Assembly (NCBI RefSeq): GCF_005233845.1
Contig: NZ_SZQL01000020.1
Span: 34,471-98,470, forward strand
From: Ilyomonas limi
GTDB taxonomy: Bacteria; Bacteroidota; Bacteroidia; Chitinophagales; Chitinophagaceae
Length of the DNA: 64,000 bases
Direction: 5' to 3'
The translations under genes were made by a program, and so were the position numbers. Below the pieces are notes generated by a model. It searched no databases. It saw only the letters and a list, made by a program, of their open reading frames with translations, and was not told the DNA's origin. Shown here one piece after another: positions 24,336-33,981 of the stretch. Position 1 is the first letter of the stretch. The number at the start of each line of letters is the position of its first letter.

Positions 24336-26987
24336 TTACATTCCTTGCGTAGCGCCCTGCATTCCTTCAGCCTGGCTCTTCATATTGGTACGTTTAAACA
24401 GGTTTACATCCATTTTGCCAAAGCGGTAAGTAAAATTGATTCTTACCTGTTGTGGATTGTTCAATCTATAATAGTTCTGCACAAAGTAGTTGCTGTACGA
24501 ATACTGGTCTTGTTTGCGTGTTCTGAAAATATCATTCATACTTACACTTATTGTTGCCGCATTATTTTTCAGGAAGCTTTTTCTTACAGCTATATCGGTA
24601 CCCCAGAAAGAGCGGATATAACCTTGCGAAGAAGACTGTGCCTGGCTCATTGGAGGTCCCATCCGCTGGCCCGAATTGTTATCAACCGGCAGGTTGGTTT
24701 TGCTTTGATAATCGGCAGACAATTGGACAGCAAAGTTTTTAGGCAACTTGATGCTGTTATTCAGTTTGCCAAACCAGCTCCACATTGCAGCTTGCTGAAT
24801 GGCATTGCTGATGTTATCGGTGTTAATTTTTGAGTTATATACATTCACGTTGGTAGTGGCATCCCACCATTTGGTAAGATGGTTTACAGCAGTTAACTCT
24901 GCACCGTAAGCATAGCTGGAATTAGCATTGATAAACGTGTTGATCAGGTCTTCTTTACCAGTTATATCATTAATGTCCTGCTGCAAATAGCGCGTAATTA
25001 AATTGTTGGTATGCTTGTAATAGATAGAAGTTAATACGTTGTTGCCACCTTTGAACGTTTTACTGTAGCTTACTTCATAAGAATTGGTAAACTCTGGTGT
25101 TAAGCTTGGGTTACCTCTTGTGATGTTAAGACTATCTGTATAATCTGTATAAGGAATTACCTGGAAGAAATTAGGACGGTTTACACGACGTGTAACGCTT
25201 GCCTGCAACTCCTGGTTCTTCTTCAGTTTTTGGCTTAAGAAAACCGAAGGAAATAAACTGATAGGATATTTGTTGCTGAAGGTTTCGCCGGTGTTAGTCA
25301 GTTCACCTTTATAGTCCGAACTTTCTGCGCGCAAACCTACCTGGTAGCCAAAGTTTTTAATGGCGCTCTTTACGCTTACATACGCTGCATATACGTTATC
25401 GTGATTTTTGTAATTGGTAGAGCCGGTATAAACCTTGGTAAACTGGTCTTTTGTTGGTCCCACATATGTTTCATTATCGTTGGTAAGCTGGCGCAACTGT
25501 GCACGTACACCGGTTTCCAGTTTGGTACTTTTACCAATGGGTTGTGCATAGTCTGTTTGCAGGGTTAAAAACTGGTTGTTGCCATCGCTTACTACCCTTT
25601 GCAGTCCTGTTCCGTTGATGGCGCTGCCATTGTAGTAATTAGTGGTGTACAAGGCATCACCGCTGCTTTTACCAGAGAAATAATTCAGATCGGCAGTCCA
25701 CTGCTGACCTTCTTTGGCAAAATTGTGTACCATACCGGCTTGCAAACCATTGGCGTTGAAGGTGCGCTGGCTATTGGCAATACGCTGGCTGTACATACTT
25801 TTTATACCACTATTGAACAAACTATCAGTAGTAATATCCGTTGTTTCATTAGGCTTAAACTCACCGTGCACTTTAATGCCGGAAATAGACAATGTGGTTT
25901 TATTGGTAACAAAATAGTCTAAGCCAAGCCTGCCAAACATAAAGCCACCACGGGTTTTATTCAGGTTACTTTGATACACGTGTGTTTGTGTATCACCGAG
26001 GTTGAGGCGGTCGGTGGTGCCTGTGGTTTGGTTGCGCATCATGTTGGTCATTACGGCTGCACTCAGGTTTATTTTGCCTTGCCGTACATTAAAGTTGCCA
26101 CCGCCGTTTATGCCGCCACGGCTATCCACACCTGCCATAATATTGCCATTGTAGCCGGTCTTTTTGTTTTTCTTCAATACAATATTCAGAATACCGGCAT
26201 TGCCGCCCGAAGCATCGTATTTAGCCGAAGGGTTGGTAATTACTTCTACGCTTTGAATGGCATCGGCAGGAATCTGGTCGAGGGATAACGTAGTAGGCTT
26301 TCCATCCACATAAATCTGCGGCGAAGCATTGCGCAGCTTTACATTACCATCTATATCCACCTGGATAGAAGGCACGTTGCGCATTACATCTACGGCAGTA
26401 CCGCCGGCACTTACAATATTTTTTTCTACATTAAATACTTTTTTATCTATATCCATCTTCAGGGCAGAAGAGGTGGTGGTAACGGTAACGCCTTGCAACT
26501 GTGCTGCATCGGCGGTCATTTCCAGTTTGCCTAAGTCTTTATCAAACGAAGATGGGAAAGCGGGCATTCCGCCACCGGAAGTTGCAGCAGGTGTGCTACC
26601 CGTAGTGCCTTGCGCAGGCTTTTGCATTTTAGAAGGGTCTAGGAACTGCACCGGTTGGTTCAGCTCTTTAAATCCGGTAGCCGAAATCTTGATTTTGACG
26701 CCCATTAACGGCAATTCTTCTGCATTAAATTCGCCCTTGTTATCGGTAGTTAATCCTTTTACCAAAACTTCTTTCATCTTTTTGGTAGCAGAGTCAAATT
26801 TTGATTGCAGTATTAGCACAGATGCATCTGCAATGGGTTTGCCGGCACTGTCCACCAGTTTACCATACAGGCGGCCCAGATTAGGCATATTGGGCATTTT
26901 GCCAGCCTTTACATTTCCGCCCGGAAGCTGTGCCGAAACACTCAGGCAAAACAGGAAGGCTACTGCCACAAACAACAACTTTTTCAT
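24336..26987 (-). CDS. TonB-dependent receptor-like outer-membrane beta-barrel protein
   Basis: 883 residues. The signal peptide MKKLLFVAVAFLFCLSVSAQ is followed by a carboxypeptidase-regulatory-like beta-sandwich (about 37-115, GRLYGKLVDSAGKPIADASV), then a Pro/Gly/Ser-rich linker. A plug domain comes at about 190-270, with VDVMRNVPSIQVDIDGNVKLR and QIPADAIQSVEVITNPSAKYD. The rest is a beta-barrel of the PF14905 type, ending in INFTYRFGKMDVNLFKR. No TonB box was recognised. No SusD partner follows, so this is not a classic Sus pair; the cargo may be a siderophore, peptide or glycan. It is monocistronic with its own terminator. Confidence 0.9.
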   Translation of the reverse strand: MKKLLFVAVAFLFCLSVSAQLPGGNVKAGKMPNMPNLGRLYGKLVDSAGKPIADASVLILQSKFDSATKKMKEVLVKGLTTDNKGEFNAEELPLMGVKIKISATGFKELNQPVQFLDPSKMQKPAQGTTGSTPAATSGGGMPAFPSSFDKDLGKLEMTADAAQLQGVTVTTTSSALKMDIDKKVFNVEKNIVSAGGTAVDVMRNVPSIQVDIDGNVKLRNASPQIYVDGKPTTLSLDQIPADAIQSVEVITNPSAKYDASGGNAGILNIVLKKNKKTGYNGNIMAGVDSRGGINGGGNFNVRQGKINLSAAVMTNMMRNQTTGTTDRLNLGDTQTHVYQSNLNKTRGGFMFGRLGLDYFVTNKTTLSISGIKVHGEFKPNETTDITTDSLFNSGIKSMYSQRIANSQRTFNANGLQAGMVHNFAKEGQQWTADLNYFSGKSSGDALYTTNYYNGSAINGTGLQRVVSDGNNQFLTLQTDYAQPIGKSTKLETGVRAQLRQLTNDNETYVGPTKDQFTKVYTGSTNYKNHDNVYAAYVSVKSAIKNFGYQVGLRAESSDYKGELTNTGETFSNKYPISLFPSVFLSQKLKKNQELQASVTRRVNRPNFFQVIPYTDYTDSLNITRGNPSLTPEFTNSYEVSYSKTFKGGNNVLTSIYYKHTNNLITRYLQQDINDITGKEDLINTFINANSSYAYGAELTAVNHLTKWWDATTNVNVYNSKINTDNISNAIQQAAMWSWFGKLNNSIKLPKNFAVQLSADYQSKTNLPVDNNSGQRMGPPMSQAQSSSQGYIRSFWGTDIAVRKSFLKNNAATISVSMNDIFRTRKQDQYSYSNYFVQNYYRLNNPQQVRINFTYRFGKMDVNLFKRTNMKSQAEGMQGATQGM

Positions 26988-27252
26988 AAAGAATTAAATT
27001 AATGACGCAAAGCTATTATTGCGCGAAGGCGCGTTTGGAGCAAATGAGACGATTCCGCAAAATGTTGCGACAAAAAAGATAAGGCTGTGATGAACGGTAA
27101 AAAAGTAGAGATGAAATGGAAAAGTTTATAATTTTAATGAATAATGTAAGCCTGGTTTTTTCAGAGGCATTATAATAGCACCTTAAATAACATGAATATT
27201 ACTAACATTAGCTAACCTTTTTACTAATTTTCCATTACTAAAAACAAATATT

Positions 27253-27774
27253 ATGAAACGCAAACTATTCCTCTCTTCCGTTCTTTTGGCAGCAGCCAGT
27301 TTGCTGGTGCCTTTTGCTGTAACGGCGCAAAGAGTAAGCCCGCATGATACTGTAACGAGTGTAGTGTCGGGGGCTAATATCAAGATTACCTATGGCAGCC
27401 CTGCGGTGAAAGGCCGACAGATTTGGGGCGGTCTGGTGCCCTATGATAAAGCATGGCGTGGAGGCGCCGATGAAGCCACACTGTTTACTACTGATAAAGA
27501 CATTATGCTGGGCGGCAAAAAGTTACCTGCGGGTACATATAGTGTATTTGTAATTCCGTCCCAGAACCAGTGGACGTATATTTTTAACTCGCAAACCGGT
27601 CAATGGGGAATCAAACAAGGCGGCGTTGCCAATTTTGATGAATCGAAGAATGTGCTTACGGTAACGGCTACCCCTAAACAGGCTCCTATGGCAGAACATC
27701 TGACCTACCAGGCAAATGACGAAGGATTTGGATTGCATTGGGAAAACCTGGAGGCTTTGGTGCCTATTAAATAA
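27253..27774 (+). CDS. DUF2911 family secreted protein
   Basis: 173 residues with a signal peptide (cut after VTAQ near 25). The DUF2911 core is evident: ITYGSPAVKGRQIWGGLVPYDKAWRGGADEATLFT, shown here as separate landmarks YGSPAVKGR, IWGGLVPYDKAWR and GADEATLF, then LPAGTYSVFVIP and a closing WENLEALVPIK. The family is common in Bacteroidota and other marine or soil bacteria; its function is unknown. It stands alone with its own terminator, divergent from the receptor gene. Confidence 0.85.
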   Translation: MKRKLFLSSVLLAAASLLVPFAVTAQRVSPHDTVTSVVSGANIKITYGSPAVKGRQIWGGLVPYDKAWRGGADEATLFTTDKDIMLGGKKLPAGTYSVFVIPSQNQWTYIFNSQTGQWGIKQGGVANFDESKNVLTVTATPKQAPMAEHLTYQANDEGFGLHWENLEALVPIK

Positions 27775-27794
27775 CGCAAAATTTAGTGAAAAGA

Positions 27795-27820
27795 GGATGA
27801 GACGAACGCTTGTTTCATCC
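27795..27820 (+). terminator. Terminator of the DUF2911 gene
   Basis: GGATGAGAC pairs with GTTTCATCC (one G-T wobble) around an 8-base loop, and CCCTTTTTTA follows. It starts 20 bases after the stop. Confidence 0.8.
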
Positions 27821-28007
27821 CCCTTTTTTATTCCGGCAGAGCAATGTATTGGTAATAAATCCTTTTTAAGGCAGCGTATAATAAGTTTATTGCAATAGCA
27901 TCGCCATTGTTGCTGCATTATTTGTGTATTTGCGTATCGAACACAAAGCAGTAATGGAAATCAGTACATAAAATTGAAGACAATTAAAACACTTGCACTA
28001 AAAAATT

Positions 28008-28415
28008 ATGAGAAGTATTTTATTCCTACTCTTTACCCTTTTAGTCTCAGGATTGTCAGCACAATCAAGTGAACCTTCTACTAATTTTTTCGGCTATCTG
28101 AATGATATTCGGTTGGATAGTATCAACGCTCATTATGCCGAAGTATATTTTAAATCCGAAATAAGTAAACAATCAGTTGATTACGGGAACAGCAGTATTT
28201 ACGTAAGCTCACCCAAACTTTGCTTTACTTTTCAACCGGAAGACAACAAAAAAGATGCGTTTATCAGAGATAGTAAAGGAAATACGGTTTCTTTTAGAGG
28301 AAATATGGCTGCTGCACTTAACTTTTTGTATTTTAATGGTTGGGATCTTGCAAACATTGTTTATGAAGATTCCTCCATGCATAGCTATTATTTTCTATTA
28401 AAAAAGAGAATATAG
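28008..28415 (+). CDS. Hypothetical secreted protein
   Basis: 135 residues, not recognised. A clear signal peptide (MRSILFLLFTLLVSGLSAQ) is followed by a mainly beta-strand sequence with many Ser, Asn and Tyr and the block FRGNMAAALNFLYFNGWDLANIVYED, which is cut here to AAALNFLYFNGWDL as a landmark. The NFLYFNGWDL segment resembles the end of small Bacteroidota proteins of unknown function that help with stability of a larger neighbour, but I cannot name a family. It stands alone. Confidence 0.6.
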   Translation: MRSILFLLFTLLVSGLSAQSSEPSTNFFGYLNDIRLDSINAHYAEVYFKSEISKQSVDYGNSSIYVSSPKLCFTFQPEDNKKDAFIRDSKGNTVSFRGNMAAALNFLYFNGWDLANIVYEDSSMHSYYFLLKKRI

Positions 28416-28531
28416 ACCTCTGTATCAATTGATGAGGCATCAGATGAAAAAAAAATACATTCATAGGCAACGCTGACAAGGTTTAAAACCTTAGAGTTCG
28501 AAACCTGCTAAAGTGCAATCTTACACTACGC

Positions 28532-28645
28532 CATTGCGAACGGAGTGAAGCAATCTGTGGATGGTAGTACAATCAAACTAAGCCATCTATATTGATGTAA
28601 GGTTGAGCACAAACTGCTTTGCTTAAGCCCGCAGTGACGATATTG
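28532..28645. repeat. Dispersed repeat with the GTGAAGCAATCTG motif
   Basis: CATTGCGAACGGAGTGAAGC followed by AATCTGTGG recurs in related form at 58699 (CATTGCGAGCGCGAGTGAAG). Sequence further in (CCATC-TATTGATGTAAGG against CCATCAATAATGATTTAAGG) also matches. This fills most of the 284-base gap 28416-28699; no gene is seen in it. Confidence 0.5.
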
Positions 28646-28699
28646 CTTTACTCCCAAATACAACATTCATATTTAGAACACTGTTAGCGTTAATTAAAT

Positions 28700-29416
28700 T
28701 TATAAACTCTGCCTTCCCGTCAAAGCCGCCACTGCATCGCGGTAGTTTTCCCCTACGGGAAGCTCCATATCATCCATAAAAACACTGTTTTTTCTAATGG
28801 CAGTAATATAGTCAACAGAAACTATATACGACTTGTGAATGCGTAGAAATCTGGCAGGCGGCAACTGGTCTTCTATCGTTTTCATATTCATGCGCGTAAC
28901 CACCGGCTTGTTATTGTGCAAGTGAATTTTGATGTAATCTTTCAGTCCTTCAATCCACATAATATTGGCAATCACCAGTTTTACCAGGCTGTATTCTACA
29001 TTTACAAAAATATATTCCGGGGCACTTTCTTTTTCAACAGCAATAGGCTGTTTTGTTTTTAACTGGTACAACTCCCACGCTTTGTTGCAGGCTTTAATAA
29101 ACCGCTCCAAAGAAACCGGCTTTACGAGGTAATCAATCACATCTAAGTTGTAGCCATCCAATGCATATTTTTCGTATGCAGTGATAAGGATAAACATGGG
29201 TTTTTTTGCCAGACTTTGTATAAACTGCAAGCCTGTTAAGCCGGGCATTTGTATATCCAGGAAAATAAGATCAACGGATTGTTGTTGCAACACCTGCATT
29301 GCTTCCAGCGGGTTGGAACAAAGGGCAACTAATTCTAAATAAGGCACTTTGCTGATGTTATCTTCCAGCAGTTCGAGTGCAAGGGGTTCATCGTCTATGG
29401 CGAGGCAACGCAGCAT
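28700..29416 (-). CDS. LytTR-type response regulator
   Basis: 238 residues. The receiver domain (1-120) has the acidic pair Asp8-Asp9, phosphorylation site Asp54 in FLDIQMPG, Thr/Ala in LITAYEKYA and the conserved Lys in LVKPVS. The C-terminal LytTR DNA-binding domain (about 135-236) has IMWIEGLKDYIKIHL, RFLRIHKSYIVSVDYI and LPVGENYRDAV. It regulates transcription when phosphorylated by the kinase whose gene overlaps it by one base (29416), a tight translational coupling. Targets are not visible; the operon is followed by no obvious effector gene. Confidence 0.95.
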   Translation of the reverse strand: MLRCLAIDDEPLALELLEDNISKVPYLELVALCSNPLEAMQVLQQQSVDLIFLDIQMPGLTGLQFIQSLAKKPMFILITAYEKYALDGYNLDVIDYLVKPVSLERFIKACNKAWELYQLKTKQPIAVEKESAPEYIFVNVEYSLVKLVIANIMWIEGLKDYIKIHLHNNKPVVTRMNMKTIEDQLPPARFLRIHKSYIVSVDYITAIRKNSVFMDDMELPVGENYRDAVAALTGRQSL

Positions 29417-30456
29417 TAGTGCAGTTTTAATTGCAGCGAAGTTACAAACCAGCCATTCTTATCGGCAATTTGCAAAGAATGATTTTTGCCATATAGTAAA
29501 TTCAAACGCCTTTTTACATTGGTAAGACCAATGCCCGAAGCCTTATCTTTCACTTCGGCTGTGTTACAGTTAAATTTGTTTTGTACCGTCAAATACAGCA
29601 CGCCCGCATCGGCTTTTAATTGCACACTAATCACCGGTTCCTCTATCATGCCGGTGCCATGCTTAAACGCATTTTCTATAAACGGTATCAATAGCATGGG
29701 TTCTATTTCGTAACAGCAATCCTGTATATCAATATCCACTTTCACGGTTAGTTTTTTGCCAAAGCGTTGCTGCTGTAAATCAATATAACTATGCAGGTAT
29801 TCTACCTCTTTTTCCAGCGGTACCTTTGCCTCATCCGTTTCGTACAACATATAGCGCATCAGCGAAGAAAGCTTGATGAGCGAAGGCTCTAATTGTTCTG
29901 ATTGTTTACGCGCCAGCGCCACCATATTGTTTAGCACATTGAACATAAAATGCGGACTTACCTGCGAGCGCAAAAAAGATAATTCCGTTTTCAGGTTTTC
30001 ATTTTCCTTTTCTTTCAACAACCGTTCTGCTTCCATTCTGTCTTGTATCATGCGGTAAGCAGTACTGCATGCAAGAATAAAAAGGTATGGAAAAATATTA
30101 AAGAAGATAAAGCCGCTGATATTGAATGGTATTTTGATAATGAATGTAAAGAAAATCCACTGAAACAACGTAAGCACTGCTATAATTAGTAGCTGAAGCA
30201 ACACATAATAAGAAAGCTTTCTTTTATAAATAAACCTGGGAATTAATACTAAAGAATTCAGGTAAAATAAAACAACCCAGAGAATATCAGTAAAAATGGT
30301 AAGATAAACAAACCAGCTTCTGTCGGCTTCTACGTGCTCTCTTTTTCCACGCTGAATAGATTGCGACAATAAAAGCGGAAGCAAAAAAATTAATGTCCAT
30401 ACAGCCGTATGCAGTAAAACAATTACCCATTTTCTCTTGTACCATGCTGTTGCCAT
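29416..30456 (-). CDS. LytS-like sensor histidine kinase
   Basis: 346 residues. Four hydrophobic segments (about 12-32, 48-72, 82-108, 114-132) form the membrane part, followed by a short coiled coil (138-160). The His_kinase domain (PF06580) contains the phospho-acceptor His169 in SPHFMFNVLNN. An HATPase domain follows with MLLIPFIENAFKHG and GIGLTNVKRRLNLLYG. It senses a membrane or extracellular signal and phosphorylates the response regulator encoded immediately downstream. The divergent neighbour is the heme-protein cluster starting at 30954. Confidence 0.93.
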   Translation of the reverse strand: MATAWYKRKWVIVLLHTAVWTLIFLLPLLLSQSIQRGKREHVEADRSWFVYLTIFTDILWVVLFYLNSLVLIPRFIYKRKLSYYVLLQLLIIAVLTLFQWIFFTFIIKIPFNISGFIFFNIFPYLFILACSTAYRMIQDRMEAERLLKEKENENLKTELSFLRSQVSPHFMFNVLNNMVALARKQSEQLEPSLIKLSSLMRYMLYETDEAKVPLEKEVEYLHSYIDLQQQRFGKKLTVKVDIDIQDCCYEIEPMLLIPFIENAFKHGTGMIEEPVISVQLKADAGVLYLTVQNKFNCNTAEVKDKASGIGLTNVKRRLNLLYGKNHSLQIADKNGWFVTSLQLKLH

Positions 30457-30953
30457 TTGGCAAAATTAAATCAGTTATAACCGTTGCATCGGAATATTGC
30501 GACAAAAGCGGGAAATGTGTATATGTACAGGCTTCACGTTCTTAAATGTTGGTAGCAGAACGAAAATCTGGATGTATTGTAGCCCATTAAACTCAGTATG
30601 TTATAGCAGTTTATAAAAAAGCTACCTTTATACTGTTCGTTAACGAATTGCTGAAAGCATTTATACTGATAGCTGTTTGAGCTATTCACTTGGCGCAGGT
30701 AATTTACCTGGAAAATCTGCTTATTTTTTACGATTGCTTTGATTGTAGCTGTTCGGTTCGTCACGATGGTGTGAGAAGGTACAATTAATTATTCCAGGCT
30801 ATTAAGTACTTCAGCGCAGTACTTCTATTCTTGGTCGCTATTATCCAATGATTGCCATTTTTAAACTGTTCTGCCTTTATTACATGATTATAAAACATGC
30901 TTTTAACAGTAAATAGTTTACTAATTTGTATTTTAGACCATTGAAAATATTTC
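30457..30953. other. 497-base divergent control region
   Basis: Separates the kinase operon from the heme-protein cluster. The only notable signal is a perfect 12-base palindrome TTCGTTAACGAA at 30636-30647, a possible operator. TACTAATTTG, about 30 bases before 30954, is a weak -7-like box. Confidence 0.4.
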
Positions 30954-33707
30954 ATGCGATTGCTTTATTCCAAAAAAACCATTGTTGTCTTGTTGCTTGC
31001 TGTGACTACGCTTTCTTTTGTGCTGTTCACAAAAGGCGACCGGGTAGATTACAGCACACAGGTGAAACCAATAATCAATAAAAACTGTATAAGTTGCCAC
31101 GGTGGTGTGCGTGCCAAAGGCAATTTTAGTTTATTATTTCGCGAGGAAGCCCTCGCCAAAACAAAGAGCGGCAAGTACGCGATTGTACCCGGCGACCCGG
31201 ATAACAGCGAAATGATCCGCCGTCTTACGCTAACCGATCCTGAAGAGCGCATGCCTTACCACCACGAGCCATTAACCAAAGAAGAAATAGACCTCCTGAG
31301 CAGGTGGATAAAGCAGGGCGCACAATGGGGCGAAAACTGGAGCTATGTAGCATTAAAACCCATTGAAGTACCCATGCCCAAGAAGTTTTTCGGGCTGGTA
31401 AATACTACAAGTGATTGGGCAAAAAATGAAGTGGATTATTTCATCTTAGATAAATTAAATCAGAATAATTTAAATCCTTCGCCACAGGCAGACAAAACCA
31501 CTTTATTGCGCAGGGTAAGCCTGGATATTACCGGTATGCCCGCGCCACAAAGCATAGCAAATAAATTCCTGAACGATGAAAGCAATCATGCTTATGAAGA
31601 CCTGGTAGATAGTTTACTCGCATCAAAGCGGTATGGTGAAAAATGGACTTCCATGTGGCTAGATTTGGCGCGCTATGCCGATACGAAAGGCTACGAGCGG
31701 GATGACAACCGCAATATCTGGCGTTATCGAGACTGGCTGATAAAAGCGTTTAACAAGGACATGCCGTATGATAGTTTTTTGATAAAACAAATTGCCGGAG
31801 ATTTGTTACCTAACGCTACAGATGAAGATTATATAGCAACGGCTTTTCACCGCAATACGATGACTAATGATGAAGGCGGCACCGATAATGAAGAGTTTAG
31901 AACATCTGCTGTGCTCGACCGTGTAAACACCACCTGGAATGTGCTGGAAGGCACTACTTTTTCATGTGTGCAGTGCCACAGCCATCCCTACGATCCCTTC
32001 AAGCATGAAGAATATTACCAGTTTGCTGCTTTCTTCAACGATACCAGAGATGAAGATACTTATGCCGATTATCCTTTGCTTCGTATTTACAACGATAGCA
32101 TGCAGCAACAACTAACTGAAGTGGTGAATTGGGTGCGCAACAATACTTCGCAACAGCGCGCCAAAGAAGTGAAAGAATTTTTAAAAACCTGGCAGCCTGC
32201 TTATAATTCGCTTGCCTGCGACAGCTTTACAAACAGCGAACTGAATGATACAAAGTGGGCCTCCTTTCGCAACAATGCCATATGCCGTTTGCAGCACGTG
32301 GACTTAACCGGCAAAAGCCACCTTATTTTTCGCTACCAGGGTTGGATGGATGGCGGTGTATGGCAAATACATTTGGATGATGTACATGGAAAAGTAATAG
32401 CCACCATACCATTAGCCAAAACTTCCGGCTGGCAAATAACCGAAACAGACATTGAGCCTGCCACTGGCATGCATCATCTTATCTTTACTTATACCAACAG
32501 CAACCTGCAAAAGCCAACGGATGCCGGCGCTATGCTCGATTGGTTATATTTTACACAGCCATTCCCCGGCAAAGACCAGCCGGGCTATACAGCGGTAAAA
32601 AATGAATTTTGGAAACTGCTGAATGCAGATGTGCCTACTACGCCGGTGATGATAGATAACCCGCCCGCTATGCACCGCACTACTAATGTATTTGAGCGCG
32701 GCAACTGGCTGGTAAAAGGCGATAAAGTGTTGCCCGGTGTGCCTCATATTTTAAATCCTTTTCCGGCAAAGCAACCACGCAACAGGCTGGGGCTCGCCAT
32801 GTGGATGATTTCCAAACAAAACCCACTCACCGCACGTACAATGGCCAACCGTGTGTGGGAGCAACTCTTTGGTGCCGGCATCGCCGAAACATTGGAAGAC
32901 CTTGGCACACAGGGCATTCCACCCACGCACCCGGAATTGCTGGATTGGTTAAGTTATCAGTTTATGACTGAAGATAACTGGAGTATAAAGCAGTTGATCA
33001 AAACCATTGTGATGAGTGCCACCTATCAGCAAACCTCTAAACTTACTCCCGAATTACAACAAAAAGATCCTTTTAATAAACTCTATGCACGTGGCGCCCG
33101 GGTGCGCCTGTCTGCCGAAGCAATCAGAGATCAGGCATTGTGTATTGCAGGCGTGATGAACGATAAAATGTATGGTCCGGGCGTAATGCCTTACCAGCCG
33201 CCGGGCATCTGGCAGTCGCCCTGGAACAGTGCCGAGTGGGTGCAAAGTACCGGTGGCGAGCAATACCGCCGGGCTGTTTATACGTACTGGAAGCGCTCGG
33301 CTGCTTACCCGGCTATGCTTACGTTTGATGCTGCTTCGCGCGAAGTATGTACGGTACGGCGCATTAATACCAATACGCCGCTGCAGGCGCTCACTACGCT
33401 CAATGACAGTGCCTTTCTTGATCTTGCGCGCCACTTCGCTTACCGTATGCAAAACGAGGGCGGAGAGAACGTGGTGCAGCAAATAAAGAAAGGTTATACT
33501 ATAGTCACGTATCACAACATAGATAATAAAAGTCTGGCGGCATTGCTAAAACTATATAACACCGCGTATGAACAGTTTAAAGCAGATAAGCAAAAGGTGT
33601 ATGAAATAATTGGTGGCGTTAATGAACATACCAATGCGCAAACAGCGGCCTTAACAGTGGTTGCCAATGCGATGCTGAACCTGGATGAAGTAGTAACAAA
33701 GAATTAA
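30954..33707 (+). CDS. PSD1-type protein: planctomycete cytochrome C / DUF1549 / DUF1553
   Basis: 917 residues with an N-terminal anchor or signal (8-26). A planctomycete-type heme domain (30-130) has CISCH (Cys45, Cys48, His49) and the family end MPYHHEPLTKEEIDLLSRWI. The DUF1549 domain follows, with a second motif CVQCH (Cys338, Cys341, His342) in CVQCHSHPYDPF. A roughly 100-residue beta-rich insert (about 410-520, RYQGWMDGGVWQIHLDD and MLDWLYF) resembles a CBM6-type sugar-binding module. DUF1553 closes the protein, with ANRVWEQLFGAGI and RRAVYTYWKRS. A role in extracytoplasmic redox work on sugars is usually proposed; no reaction is proven. First gene of a same-strand cluster to 38691. Confidence 0.88.
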   Translation: MRLLYSKKTIVVLLLAVTTLSFVLFTKGDRVDYSTQVKPIINKNCISCHGGVRAKGNFSLLFREEALAKTKSGKYAIVPGDPDNSEMIRRLTLTDPEERMPYHHEPLTKEEIDLLSRWIKQGAQWGENWSYVALKPIEVPMPKKFFGLVNTTSDWAKNEVDYFILDKLNQNNLNPSPQADKTTLLRRVSLDITGMPAPQSIANKFLNDESNHAYEDLVDSLLASKRYGEKWTSMWLDLARYADTKGYERDDNRNIWRYRDWLIKAFNKDMPYDSFLIKQIAGDLLPNATDEDYIATAFHRNTMTNDEGGTDNEEFRTSAVLDRVNTTWNVLEGTTFSCVQCHSHPYDPFKHEEYYQFAAFFNDTRDEDTYADYPLLRIYNDSMQQQLTEVVNWVRNNTSQQRAKEVKEFLKTWQPAYNSLACDSFTNSELNDTKWASFRNNAICRLQHVDLTGKSHLIFRYQGWMDGGVWQIHLDDVHGKVIATIPLAKTSGWQITETDIEPATGMHHLIFTYTNSNLQKPTDAGAMLDWLYFTQPFPGKDQPGYTAVKNEFWKLLNADVPTTPVMIDNPPAMHRTTNVFERGNWLVKGDKVLPGVPHILNPFPAKQPRNRLGLAMWMISKQNPLTARTMANRVWEQLFGAGIAETLEDLGTQGIPPTHPELLDWLSYQFMTEDNWSIKQLIKTIVMSATYQQTSKLTPELQQKDPFNKLYARGARVRLSAEAIRDQALCIAGVMNDKMYGPGVMPYQPPGIWQSPWNSAEWVQSTGGEQYRRAVYTYWKRSAAYPAMLTFDAASREVCTVRRINTNTPLQALTTLNDSAFLDLARHFAYRMQNEGGENVVQQIKKGYTIVTYHNIDNKSLAALLKLYNTAYEQFKADKQKVYEIIGGVNEHTNAQTAALTVVANAMLNLDEVVTKN

Positions 33708-33981
33708 GAAGCAGATTTAGGATAAAGGAAGTTGGAATGGTGCAGATGCTCTGAGGGTACAAATTATAATTTTAGAAAACAAAATATCGCTGTTATTTTT
33801 AAAGTATTAAAGCAACCCATTCATCCGCCCAATGAAAAACGCAGAATGATAAGCTTTAAGCAAGATGAAGAAAATGAATGAGTTGAAATAAATAATGGTT
33901 TAAAAATTAACGAATACAACAGTAATTACAGATAAAAAAGTTCTCGCTCTATTCCGTGGAGCGGGGCAGGGGGTGAGGCTT

